64,000 nt of DNA, from NCBI RefSeq assembly GCF_015351475.1, contig NZ_JADKPR010000006.1, forward strand, positions 62,001 through 126,000, written 5' to 3'. Under the pieces are notes generated by a model. That model ran no database searches and had not been told where the DNA came from. It was given only the letters and a program-made list of their open reading frames with translations. The stretch comes from Flavobacterium sp. HJJ. GTDB taxonomy: Bacteria > Bacteroidota > Bacteroidia > Flavobacteriales > Flavobacteriaceae. The translations under genes were made by a program, and so were the position numbers. Positions 28,123 to 37,009 of this stretch are shown piece after piece (the first letter of the stretch is position 1; every line of letters starts with the position of its first letter).

Positions 28123-28581
28123 ATGATTTTAGATGAAAATGACAGAAAAATACTTCGTCTCCTGCAGGAAGATGCACATTTGACATTAAAAGACATTTCG
28201 AATCAAATAAATCTTTCGCTCACCCCAGTTCATGACAGAGTTAAACGTCTTGAAAAAGAGGGTGTTATTGAACGTTATGTATCTATATTGAACAAGAAAA
28301 AACTAGGTAAAAACCTCACTGTTTATTGCCAGGTGACTTTGGTGAAACAGACGTTTGATATTTCGGATAGTTTTAATCGTGCAATATTAGATTTACCTGA
28401 GGTTGTTGAATGTAATTTTGTTTCGGGTAGTTTTGATTATATGCTCAAAATTGTGCTGCCAGACATGGAAAGTTATCATCATTTTCATCAGATGAAATTA
28501 TCCATTTTGCCGGAAGTATCTTTGATAAACAGTTTTTTTATTATTTCAGAAGTGAAGAGTACAACGGTTTTGCCAATATGA
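28123..28581 (+). CDS. Lrp/AsnC family transcriptional regulator
   Basis: A 152-residue regulator with an N-terminal winged-helix HTH (LDENDRKILRLLQEDAHLTLKDISNQINLSLTPVHDRVKRLEKEGVI) and a C-terminal RAM ligand-binding domain (VECNFVSGSFDYMLKIVLPDMESYHHF), as in Lrp and AsnC. It is divergent from ald, which it likely activates or represses. Both reading frame and length are ordinary for the family. Confidence 0.94.
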   Translation: MILDENDRKILRLLQEDAHLTLKDISNQINLSLTPVHDRVKRLEKEGVIERYVSILNKKKLGKNLTVYCQVTLVKQTFDISDSFNRAILDLPEVVECNFVSGSFDYMLKIVLPDMESYHHFHQMKLSILPEVSLINSFFIISEVKSTTVLPI

Positions 28582-28638
28582 AAAGTATCAATAGGAATGT
28601 CTTTTGGGATTTTAGAAAATCTTTTTGAGTTAGTTTTT

Positions 28639-29028
28639 TTATTTTAACCTTTCCAGATGTCCTTTACGTTTTATAATGTTTTTATAATCCCATTGAATTT
28701 CTCTTGATTTTTTCAGCCAGCGGGACAGATCATCTAAATTAACCTGGTCTGCGGAAGTATAGCGGATATCAGCAGCCTTAAATTTTCCTTCTTTTTGAAG
28801 TTTTTCTTCTTCAAAAGTATCACCGCTCCAAAATAAAAGCCGTAAGCTGTCTTTGAGTTTGCCGTAGCCTACAATTGGATTTCCGTCGATGAACCAAACT
28901 GGGATGGCATGCCAGATTTTATTTTCGGCTTCGGTTAGTTCGCTGTCAATAGCAGTGGCAATCAGGTCACAAATTGCTTTGTCAGTTTCAGTTTGTTTGT
29001 CGTTATATTCTTTAGTATCCTTATTCAT
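28639..29028 (-). CDS. DUF1801 domain protein
   Basis: A 129-residue protein resembling the DUF1801/YdhG superfamily. The middle contains KIWHAIPVWFIDGNPIVGYGKLKDSLRLLFWSG, a typical compact alpha/beta core, and the C-terminus has the charged RWLKKSREIQWDYKNIIKRKG. It has no signal peptide. The family has no settled biochemical function. It is a lone minus-strand gene. Confidence 0.8.
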   Translation of the reverse strand: MNKDTKEYNDKQTETDKAICDLIATAIDSELTEAENKIWHAIPVWFIDGNPIVGYGKLKDSLRLLFWSGDTFEEEKLQKEGKFKAADIRYTSADQVNLDDLSRWLKKSREIQWDYKNIIKRKGHLERLK

Positions 29029-29285
29029 TTTTAGAGTACAATTTATTTGGACATGCTATTTTTTCACTAGTTGGGAGAAATGGAAATTCTGACTGCATAT
29101 TATTCTAATCTTTGTTTCGATTATTCAAATATAATAAAAAAAATGTTTTGGAATATTGAATTATATGTATTTGATAATGTGGTATATATGTAAATTGTTT
29201 TGCGATAATTTTACTGGTTTATTGTGGGGTATTGTTTAACAGGAAGACTGTTTTTTGATTGCAGATGCAACTGAAATAAAAATAA

Positions 29286-29313
29286 ACCTCGCTCTAAATA
29301 TTTAAAGCGAGGT
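29286..29313 (-). terminator. Hairpin terminator after the DUF885 gene
   Basis: An 8-bp ACCTCGCT stem with AT-rich extension; on the minus strand it is followed by TTTATTTTT. The rest of the 29029-29348 gap is AT-rich, and I see nothing else in it. Confidence 0.6.
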
Positions 29314-29348
29314 CATTTTGTGTAATTGTCTAAATGTTTATTTAATAA

Positions 29349-31118
29349 CTATTTTAACATTCGTTCACGAATATATTTTACAGGAGAACTGCCAAAACTT
29401 AGGAATGTCTCATGAAAATCTTTTAAGCTGTATTTATTGCCCATTTTCTTTTGATAATCATCTCTAAGCTGTTGAATGGCTGTAGAACCACTATAGTAAG
29501 AGCAAAGCTGCACCTGAGAAACCGTAGCACGATGATATTTTTCCTCAACCTGCTGCTCGGTTTGAAAACATTCTTTTGATAACAGTTTTACGATATCTTC
29601 TTTTGATTTGTTTAAACATTGAATATCATAATCGATGATAACGTTACCCAATTCTCGAAGTTTCCAGACTCCCAATGCTAATTCAATTTCTGGCTGATGA
29701 TTACCCCAGCCTTCATCAATCATCATTGTTTCACAATATACTGCCCAACCTTCAATCATAGCACCATTTTGGAAAACAGAACGTAATACATCTGGAGATT
29801 TTTTGTTATTGTAAATTCCCTGTAAGCAATGTCCTGGAACCGCTTCATGTATGGATAATATCTGCGAAGAGTAGGAATTGGTTTCGCGCAAAGCACTTTC
29901 GGCCTTTGCTGGAGTATATTGAGTCAGGTCGTCTATATTGTAATATGTTGTTCCTTTTTTTTGATAAGGAGGAATAAATTCAGCATTAGCCAAAGCAAAA
30001 CCTCTGGCATATTCTGGCATGTATCTCACCTTGATTGGAGGAGAAACAGTATCAAAGTCGAATAATTTTTTTTCAATGATAAACTTTTTCAATTGAGTTA
30101 CTTGGTCTTTCAGTGATTTATAAAAATTAGCAGGAGTAGGATGGTTAAGCTGCATTTTGCTCAAAACCATCCTGATTACTTCTAAACTGTCTTTTGGTTT
30201 GGTTTGAGCTGGATAATATTTTGTCCATACTTTACTTGCAGTAACATACATTTTGTTATGATAGAATTTTTTGGCAGCAATCGCTTTTGCATAAATCTGT
30301 TCTGGAGTAAAATCAGTTGCTAAATCGTATTTGAATTTTTCAGCAAACAGTTTTTTACCGATGCGGTAATCTTTGAATTTAAAATTTTTATCAGCACCTA
30401 TTTTTTCCAAACCGCTCATATAACCTTTCATTGCAGTGGTTGCTTTAATGATGTTTTTTTGCAAACTTTCTTTTTCGGTTACAGTCAAATGGGAAGCTGC
30501 AATAGAATCTGTGAGTGATTTGCCAAATACTCCTAATCCGCCTTTGTTTTGGCTGACAGCCATTTCCAAATGTTCTTTGGTTGGTTGTTTTAAATTCTCT
30601 AAGGCAGCTTTGTAGAAAGCATCAGAGTTTTCCAGATACTTGGTTAGTATTCTCAATCGCTCATCTAGTGATGCATACGGCTGGTTAATGATGTAATCAC
30701 AAGAGCCGCTGATATTATAGACAGAAGCATCCCATTCCTGTTGTTTAAAAACGGTAGTGTACCAAATATCGCTTTCCAATTGATTCTTGATGATATTACT
30801 GCTGATTTTATTATTATCGCTCAGCTGATTATAGTCCAAAGAAGCTAAATCGGCTAACCATTTTTTTGAGAAAGAAACATTATCTGCAAAAGTGGCAGCA
30901 TTAGGCACCACCAATTTGTCATAATATTTGCCATAACCTACACCTATAGAGCCTGAAGGATATTGTTTCCAATAAGCATCTAAAAAATCAGTTTCAAAAG
31001 CCGTAAAGTTCTTATCTGTCGTATTACCGTTATTTTCTTTTTTATTCGAATTGCAGCTGACTAGAGTACTGGCTATACCCAGCATAATAAGAATAAGTTT
31101 GGTGAATTTTATTTTCAT
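29349..31118 (-). CDS. DUF885 family lipoprotein, putative metallo-carboxypeptidase
   Basis: A 589-residue lipoprotein. The N-terminus (MKIKFTKLILIMLGIASTLVSCNS) is an SPII signal with the acylated Cys at about 22. The DUF885 domain fills the rest, and near residue 420 is IHEAVPGHCLQ, a HExxxxH-type zinc-binding motif shared by the family. It is presumably a surface or periplasmic peptidase. It follows the two amidohydrolase-fold genes on the same strand, 37 bp away, suggesting co-transcription and a shared role in peptide or amide turnover. Confidence 0.88.
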   Translation of the reverse strand: MKIKFTKLILIMLGIASTLVSCNSNKKENNGNTTDKNFTAFETDFLDAYWKQYPSGSIGVGYGKYYDKLVVPNAATFADNVSFSKKWLADLASLDYNQLSDNNKISSNIIKNQLESDIWYTTVFKQQEWDASVYNISGSCDYIINQPYASLDERLRILTKYLENSDAFYKAALENLKQPTKEHLEMAVSQNKGGLGVFGKSLTDSIAASHLTVTEKESLQKNIIKATTAMKGYMSGLEKIGADKNFKFKDYRIGKKLFAEKFKYDLATDFTPEQIYAKAIAAKKFYHNKMYVTASKVWTKYYPAQTKPKDSLEVIRMVLSKMQLNHPTPANFYKSLKDQVTQLKKFIIEKKLFDFDTVSPPIKVRYMPEYARGFALANAEFIPPYQKKGTTYYNIDDLTQYTPAKAESALRETNSYSSQILSIHEAVPGHCLQGIYNNKKSPDVLRSVFQNGAMIEGWAVYCETMMIDEGWGNHQPEIELALGVWKLRELGNVIIDYDIQCLNKSKEDIVKLLSKECFQTEQQVEEKYHRATVSQVQLCSYYSGSTAIQQLRDDYQKKMGNKYSLKDFHETFLSFGSSPVKYIRERMLK

Positions 31119-31155
31119 AAATGTCGTTGTTTAATTAATGTATTTTAGAATTCAA

Positions 31156-32469
31156 TTACAGTTGATTGTATTTTCCTTTGAATTTTTTGTTTAAAGCACT
31201 TTGATGTGTCTCTAAACTGATTGCTCTCCCTTGAATAAATGCTTGCGTCAATTTATTGGTTCTCATATCCAAAGCATCACCTTCTGAAATAAATAAAGTA
31301 GCATCTTTACCCAATTCCAATGTTCCGCATAAAGTATCAATTCCTAAAATTTTTGCGGTATTGGATGTTATTAACTCTAAAGCTGTTTCTTTATCCAAAC
31401 CGTAGGCGGCACAAGTACCGGCAAGAAAAGGTAAATTTCGGGTATTCATTCTTTCGTGATCACCACTATTTTCCAAGCCAACCAAAATTCCTTTGTCTGT
31501 TAATATTTTTGCCAATTTATAAGGCAGATCAATATCATTATCAGCTTTCTCAGGCATATCATGTACACGTCTTAAAAGAACACTAATATTGTTTTTTTGA
31601 AGTAAATCACTGGTTTTATAAGCTTCATAGCCGCCTACAATAACCATTTTGGGAATTCCATTGCTTTTTGCTAATTGAACTGCATCAATAATTTGTTTTT
31701 CTTCATCTGCATGGATATATAATGTCTGAGATCCATTAAATAAGCCCTTTGCAGCCTCTAAAATCTGATTTTTCTCTTTGGGTGTATCTAAAGAATATGC
31801 TTTTGAATTGGATAAAAACGAATTAATTTCTTGTATTTGATTTTTATAATCTTTGTTAGGTTCACTAACTCCAGGCTCAAACCAGCTGCCGCTTTTTTTG
31901 TAACTGGCTGGGAACTCAAGGTGTATTCCGTCATTTTCTTTTAGTATGGCATCTCTCCAGCTCCAGGCATCCAGCTGAACAATAGATGAAGTACCGGATA
32001 TGCGTCCGCCTCTTGGGGTAATCTGAGCTAATAATATTCCATTTGGACGAACAGTCTCAATCACTTTTGATTCGGAATTATAAGCGATAATACTTCTCAC
32101 ATGAGGATTAAACTGGCCAATTTCATCTTCATCATCGGATGATTTCACGGCATCAATTTCTACTAGTCCCAGAGTGGAGTTTGGAGCAATAAATCCTGGA
32201 TAAACGTGTTTTCCGCTGGCATCAATAGTAGTGTCATAAGCGTCTTTTGCTATGCGTATGGCAGTAGCATCAGCAACTAAAATAAGTTTTCCGTCTTTAA
32301 ATCCAATTGCACTGTTTTCTATGACTTTTCCATTACCTAAATGGGCGGTGGCATTGAGTATTAATATGGATTTTGTTTGTTTTGGTGCTGGTATCTGTTG
32401 TGCTTTTGTAGTTATTGATAAAAGAAATACCAATAATACGGTCACTTTATAGGTGTGTTTTATTTTCAT
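31156..32469 (-). CDS. Secreted amidohydrolase-fold protein lacking the HxH metal motif
   Basis: A 437-residue exported protein (signal peptide about 1-23, ending TKAQQ). The amidohydrolase frame is clear: the N-terminal beta-sandwich (AIGFKDGKLILVADAT), the PGF turn and the C-terminal TSNTAKILGIDTLCGTLELGKDATLFISEGDAL. Where active members have PGFIDxHxH, this one reads PGFIAPNSTLGL, so the two histidines are missing; it is probably a non-catalytic or altered homologue. It starts 4 bp after the larger amidohydrolase gene and is surely co-transcribed with it. Confidence 0.85.
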   Translation of the reverse strand: MKIKHTYKVTVLLVFLLSITTKAQQIPAPKQTKSILILNATAHLGNGKVIENSAIGFKDGKLILVADATAIRIAKDAYDTTIDASGKHVYPGFIAPNSTLGLVEIDAVKSSDDEDEIGQFNPHVRSIIAYNSESKVIETVRPNGILLAQITPRGGRISGTSSIVQLDAWSWRDAILKENDGIHLEFPASYKKSGSWFEPGVSEPNKDYKNQIQEINSFLSNSKAYSLDTPKEKNQILEAAKGLFNGSQTLYIHADEEKQIIDAVQLAKSNGIPKMVIVGGYEAYKTSDLLQKNNISVLLRRVHDMPEKADNDIDLPYKLAKILTDKGILVGLENSGDHERMNTRNLPFLAGTCAAYGLDKETALELITSNTAKILGIDTLCGTLELGKDATLFISEGDALDMRTNKLTQAFIQGRAISLETHQSALNKKFKGKYNQL

Positions 32470-32473
32470 GTTT

Positions 32474-35470
32474 TTATTGTTCTAATGTATCACAATCGTA
32501 TAATTTTTTGTCTGTCTTTTTTGGCTCTTGAGTGATCATTCCTTTGTTTTTTTCCAATAGCAGTTGTGCAATTAATTCATTTCTCTCATTGGAATTTGCG
32601 ATACGTTGAGCCTCGTCTTTTTGCAGATCATAATAAACTGCACCTTCGATGATTGTTTTTTCTGCTTTGGCATAAATAGAAAGAGGATTGTTGTTCCATA
32701 ATACAACATCGGCATCCTTGCCAACTTTGATACTTCCTATTTTGTCATCTAGATGCAATAATTTAGCTGGATTCAAAGTGACGAATTTCCAAGCTTCTTC
32801 TTCGGAAATATTACCATATTTAACGGCTTTGGCCGCTTCCTGATTCAATCGTCTTGACATTTCAGCATCATCCGAGTTGTAGGCTACAACTATTCCCTGA
32901 TTGTGAAGAATTGGTCCATTATAAGGAATAGCATCGTTTACTTCAAATTTATATGCCCACCAGTCGGCAAATGTAGAGGCTCCTACGCCGTGTTCTTTCA
33001 TTTTATCGGCAACTTTATAGCCTTCCAGAATATGAGTGAACGTATTTATCCTAAAATCGAATTTCTCTGCTGTCTGCATCAGCATTAAAATCTCAGATTG
33101 AACATAGGAATGACAGGTAACAAAACGTTCCTTATTTAGGATTTCGACTAGGGTTTGCATTTCTAAGTCAACTCTAGGTGCTTTGTTTTTATCTTTTTTG
33201 GAGCTTGCATTGTAATTTTTCCATGCAGCTTCATATTCTCTGGCTCTTTGAAAATAATCTGTAAAAACCTGTTCTACACCCATCCTGGATTGAGGAAATC
33301 TTGTTGGATTGTCTATTCCCCAATTTGATTGTTTTACATTTTCTCCCAAAGCAAATTTGATAAATTTAGGCTGGTCTTTGTACAGCATTTCATCTGCGGA
33401 TAATCCCCATTTCCATTTTACAATAGCGGAACGGCCTCCAATAGGATTTGCTGAACCGTGCAATAATTGGGAAGTAGTAACGCCTCCGGCTAAATCTCTA
33501 TAAATATTTATATCTTCAGAGTTTACTACATCCTGAATGGTCACTTCGGCAGTAGCGTTCTGTCCTGCCTCATTTACACCCGAAGAAATGGCAATATGCG
33601 AGTGTTCATCAATAATACCTGAGGTTAAATGTTTGCCTTTTGAGTCAATCGTAGCTGCAGAAGCATCAGATAAATTCTTTCCTATAGCGGCTATTTTTCC
33701 ATTCTTTATTAAAACATCAGTTTCTTCAAGAATTCCTTCTTTTTCATTGGTCCAAACTGTGGCGTTTTTGAATAATAATGTCTGTTGTGTTGGTTTTTGT
33801 ACATTTCCAAAGACAGTGTTTGGATACGTTACCGGAATAATATGATTTGGTTTGTCCACTTTTGCAGAATCCTTTTTAATAACAAAAGGAGACGTTTTTA
33901 CCGCAGACCAAGTACTTTCATTCCCGTCGGCCATGATTGCTTTTCCAGAAAGTGCAGCAGTATTCTCGATAAATCCGGTTAATCGGGTAAAATTTGGATT
34001 GACCGTATCTTTTGATTTTATTAAAGCTGTTATCCAGTTGTCTGCAACTGTGAGTTTCGTACTTACTTTCTTAGCATCAGTAGTTGTGATTTCAGTTTTT
34101 GGATCAGCCAGTTCTCCTTCAACTTTCATTTTGTATTTTTCATTGGCAATGGTCAGGTCATAATTGCCGCGGATGTCATTTGGAATAATTTCGGTTACAG
34201 TATATCTGGTGCCCTGTACCCAGTTTTCGTGAATAATAGTTTTCTCATCAAATACTTCGCCTGAGGTGATAATGAAATTGGCCTGGCTTCCATTTTTTAA
34301 ACTCCCTATCTCATCGCTTTTTCCTAAAAGGGAAGCAGGAATAGTTGTTAAGGATTCTAATGCTTTGGTTTTGTCCAAACCATATTTTATTGCTTTTAGT
34401 AAGTTGGGTCTAAAATCGTCTGTTTTTTTTAATTTGTCTGTGGTTATGGTAAATACAATACCATTATCTGATAATGTTTTTAGGTTTGTAGGGGCCTGAT
34501 TCCAAAAGCGGAAATCGTATAATTCCATCTGGCTGGCCAGATAAGGATTGGATACATCATAAGCTTCAGGGAAATTAATTGGAATAATGAATTTAGAGCC
34601 TGTTTTTTTGATTTCGTCAATTCTTTCAAACTCATTTCCGGCTCCTTTTAAAATGTAATTGATGCCAAATTCTTTTCCGATTTTTGCAGCGCGAAGACTG
34701 TTTAATTTGTCTCCGGCATCAAAAATCTGAACCAGTTTTTGATTTTCAATCATAGCTTCAAGCGATATATCTTTGGTGGCTGAATTGCCATTTTTATACC
34801 AATTCATATCCAGATACATCTGACGAAGTAATGCCATACTTCCCATTAATGAAGTTGGATAGGCCTGGTTTGTTAATGCACTTTTTGTAAAAGCAAGCTG
34901 GTTGCTTATTTTGCCGGACAGTACACGGTTAGTGCTTACAGTACTGTTCAAAGCGATTAAAGCTCCAGATCCCTGGGCAATACCATCAGGGAAATGGGTG
35001 AGTACAACTCCAAAACCTGCTTTCAAAAATTCTTCAGCTTTTGATTGATCGTATTTATATGTTTCATACGCATTTATTTCAGAACGGATACTTTCGTTCC
35101 AATAGTACCCCACTCTTTTGGTATTGTACAAAGGACCATCGCTATTGTTAAAATTTCTTTTGGGTTTTTCGATACCAAAATTTGTGTAAATATCGATAAA
35201 GGAAGGGTAAATGAATTTTCCTTTAAGATCAATTACGGTACAGTTTTTTGGGATTGTAAGAGTATTTCCAGTTCCAGCAATCTTTCCGTTCTGAATCAGC
35301 AGGGTTCCTTTTTCAATGATTTGAGTAGGGGAGACATAAATTTTGGCATTTGTAAAAGCGGTGTAATTGTTGTTTTTATTTTGTACACTTTCACTGTTTG
35401 GGAAATAGTCTTGAGCATGAATTTTGGGTAAAAAAACACTCAAAAATAATAATAGCAGAGTTCTTCTCAT
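32474..35470 (-). CDS. Secreted two-domain amidohydrolase (degenerate N-half, catalytic C-half)
   Basis: A 998-residue exported protein (signal about 1-19, ending IHAQ) with two amidohydrolase modules. In the first (about 30-450) the metal site reads PSFIDIYTNFG, without the HxH pair. The second (about 560-998) keeps GIIDEHSHI near 619-623, later histidines in TCHSYVQSE and FTHILEG, and the NSDDAEM aspartate, so it should bind metal. It ends with IGSIKVGKDADVVLWNNNPLS, typical of imidazolonepropionase-like enzymes. Substrate unknown. It is followed after 4 bp by the degenerate 437-aa paralogue. Confidence 0.9.
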   Translation of the reverse strand: MRRTLLLLFLSVFLPKIHAQDYFPNSESVQNKNNNYTAFTNAKIYVSPTQIIEKGTLLIQNGKIAGTGNTLTIPKNCTVIDLKGKFIYPSFIDIYTNFGIEKPKRNFNNSDGPLYNTKRVGYYWNESIRSEINAYETYKYDQSKAEEFLKAGFGVVLTHFPDGIAQGSGALIALNSTVSTNRVLSGKISNQLAFTKSALTNQAYPTSLMGSMALLRQMYLDMNWYKNGNSATKDISLEAMIENQKLVQIFDAGDKLNSLRAAKIGKEFGINYILKGAGNEFERIDEIKKTGSKFIIPINFPEAYDVSNPYLASQMELYDFRFWNQAPTNLKTLSDNGIVFTITTDKLKKTDDFRPNLLKAIKYGLDKTKALESLTTIPASLLGKSDEIGSLKNGSQANFIITSGEVFDEKTIIHENWVQGTRYTVTEIIPNDIRGNYDLTIANEKYKMKVEGELADPKTEITTTDAKKVSTKLTVADNWITALIKSKDTVNPNFTRLTGFIENTAALSGKAIMADGNESTWSAVKTSPFVIKKDSAKVDKPNHIIPVTYPNTVFGNVQKPTQQTLLFKNATVWTNEKEGILEETDVLIKNGKIAAIGKNLSDASAATIDSKGKHLTSGIIDEHSHIAISSGVNEAGQNATAEVTIQDVVNSEDINIYRDLAGGVTTSQLLHGSANPIGGRSAIVKWKWGLSADEMLYKDQPKFIKFALGENVKQSNWGIDNPTRFPQSRMGVEQVFTDYFQRAREYEAAWKNYNASSKKDKNKAPRVDLEMQTLVEILNKERFVTCHSYVQSEILMLMQTAEKFDFRINTFTHILEGYKVADKMKEHGVGASTFADWWAYKFEVNDAIPYNGPILHNQGIVVAYNSDDAEMSRRLNQEAAKAVKYGNISEEEAWKFVTLNPAKLLHLDDKIGSIKVGKDADVVLWNNNPLSIYAKAEKTIIEGAVYYDLQKDEAQRIANSNERNELIAQLLLEKNKGMITQEPKKTDKKLYDCDTLEQ

Positions 35471-35648
35471 TTTGATTTGGTTTATACCAACTAAATTAGA
35501 ATATTTATTTGATTAATCTTGAAAAAAAGCAGAAGTATTACGTATTTATTTGTGTTTTAACAGTTGTTTGCTGTATTGTAGTGATGATTTAATAATGAAA
35601 TGGCGTTTTTATTTATTGTACAAAGTGTGCTAAATACTGTAAAAGTTT

Positions 35649-36150
35649 AATACCATGTATTTTTTTGCCACTGATTACACAGATTCTCACAGATTTCAGT
35701 ACTATTTTTTTTAAAAATCTGTGTAAATCTTTTTAATCTGTCACGGCATTCGCATTTAAAAAAAGATAAACACGAATTTCACCAATTAACACTAATTCTT
35801 ATCAAAATTGAAATCAAATTTTACAACTTTTACAGTTTCGAATATTTTGTGTAATTAAATAGCAATCTTAATTCGTGCAAATTAGTGTAATTCGTGTCAG
35901 AAACTTTTAAAAGCGAATGCCGTGTTAATCTGTGGCAAATTCGATTTGTTTGGTATTAATTAACGATAGTCATATTATTTTTTACGATTGTCCGCAAATA
36001 ATACCATGTTTTTTTTTACCGCTTATTACACAGATTATCAAAGATTTCATTACTGTTTTTTTTAAAAATCTGTGTAAATCTTTTTAATCTGTGGCTAATT
36101 CAATCTGTTTGTTATTAATTAACGATAGTCATATTATTTTTTAATATTTC
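35649..36150. repeat. Tandem duplication of a ~159-bp non-coding unit, first copy split by MITE copy 2
   Basis: The segment starting TACCATGT at 35651 recurs at 36002, and TTAAAAATCTGTG at 35711 recurs at 36062, both offset by 351 bp. Subtracting the 183-bp MITE and its 9-bp duplication leaves a unit of 159 bp. Each unit holds inverted CACAGATT / AATCTGTG blocks and a TTAATTAACGATAGTCATATT tail. The intact second copy shows the empty site, CTTTTTAATCTGTGGC. The rest of the 35471-36265 gap holds no gene. Confidence 0.8.
35742..35924 (+). mobile_element. MITE copy 2 (183 bp) with 9-bp target duplication
   Basis: Ends are CACGGCATTCGC and GCGAATGCCGTG; the interior nearly matches copy 1. TTAATCTGT occurs directly before (35733-35741) and after (35925-35933). 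The neighbouring duplicate of the same flank lacks the element and has TTAATCTGT once, a natural empty-site control that fixes both the ends and the 9-bp duplication. Confidence 0.93.
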
Positions 36151-36265
36151 CATACTATCTGCCAGCTGTTATCATTGCCTCAGGCTTTATCTACGCTAAT
36201 ATAAAATCATTCCATAGTATTTGTATACATACTCCCGATACGGATTTGACAATATTTATTAGCTA

Positions 36266-36628
36266 TTACTTCATCACTATTTTTTCATAAATCGCCAGCA
36301 GCACTTCCATTTTATTTATCAATTCATTTTTTTCGGCTAGCTGTGCTTTGAGCTTCTTTTCGGCTTGGGTTTCAAATGGAATCTGCAGGTATTCACTCAT
36401 TTGAGCCAGAAAATTATGATTCACCGCTTTACTCAGTTTCCACAAAATGCCCAGTTGCAATGAATCCTGTTTAAAATATTTGTATAAGGTGGTTGGCAAT
36501 ATGTTCATGTCTTTGGCAACCTGCGTTTTGTTCAGTTTATTACTGCTGAGGTGATATTTGATCATATTACCATTGATTGGATAATGCTCTTCGTTAATAG
36601 CTTGATATTTTGGTTTGTTTGATGTCAT
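36266..36628 (-). CDS. 120-aa helix-turn-helix protein with C-terminal coiled coil (module copy 2)
   Basis: Paralogue of the HTH protein at 21055-21417 with the same length and no gaps. The HTH is VAKDMNILPTTLYKYFKQDSLQ; its putative recognition helix differs from copy 1 (TTLYKYFKQD versus TGLNEYFKKE), as does the DNA array in front of it. Residues about 88-118 (AEKKLKAQLAEKNELINKMEVLLAIYEKI) form a coiled coil. The start is 61 bp from the array. Function unknown; binding to the cognate array is the natural inference. Confidence 0.75.
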   Translation of the reverse strand: MTSNKPKYQAINEEHYPINGNMIKYHLSSNKLNKTQVAKDMNILPTTLYKYFKQDSLQLGILWKLSKAVNHNFLAQMSEYLQIPFETQAEKKLKAQLAEKNELINKMEVLLAIYEKIVMK

Positions 36629-36688
36629 AAGTAAACAAATAGGGGTATTATTATTTTTGTTGTTGTTAGTGGTATTAAGTACTATTAT

Positions 36689-36908
36689 AACTTGCTATAT
36701 AAACAAGTGTGACTGTTTCTAAAGGATGTTTTAACTTGTTTAATAAACAAGTTATGCTGGTTTCAATGAATGGTATAACTTGTTTTATGAACAAGTTACA
36801 TTGTTTTTAAAAGCTAATATCACTGGTTTATAATGCAAGTTTTAATAGTTCTAAGGGCTAGTTTAACTTTTTCTTTAAACAGGTTTAACTTGCTTCAAAT
36901 GTTATTGT
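36689..36908. repeat. Tandem 22-bp repeat array, copy 2 (ten units)
   Basis: Ten head-to-tail 22-bp units begin at 36689 and every 22 bp to 36887. Units 1, 3, 5, 9 and 10 start with AACTTG or AACTTT; units 1, 3 and 5 are near-perfect palindromes, AACTTG…ACAAGT, giving an exact 44-bp superperiod. The even-numbered early units are more diverged (TGCTGGTTTCAATG type). The sequence differs from array 1 but the period, position and orientation are the same. Confidence 0.88.
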
Positions 36909-36957
36909 GGATGGAAATAAGAACTGTTTTTTTCAATAAATGAGTACGATTGTAGTT

Positions 36958-36989
36958 ATAAAAAAACTTCGTGGGATTCACGAAGTTTT
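36958..36989 (-). terminator. Terminator of the 166-aa gene, copy 2
   Basis: On the minus strand an 11-bp stem, AAAACTTCGTG with its complement, around a 5-nt loop, then a T-run. Same place in the module as the copy 1 terminator. Confidence 0.85.
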
Positions 36990-37009
36990 GTGATACTAAG
37001 TTTTCAGTT

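Noticed and set aside
36689..36908. Plasmid replication origin with iterons
   Set aside because: Period and size would fit, but there is no rep gene, DnaA box cluster or partition ATPase; the 120-aa HTH protein is too small for a typical Rep.
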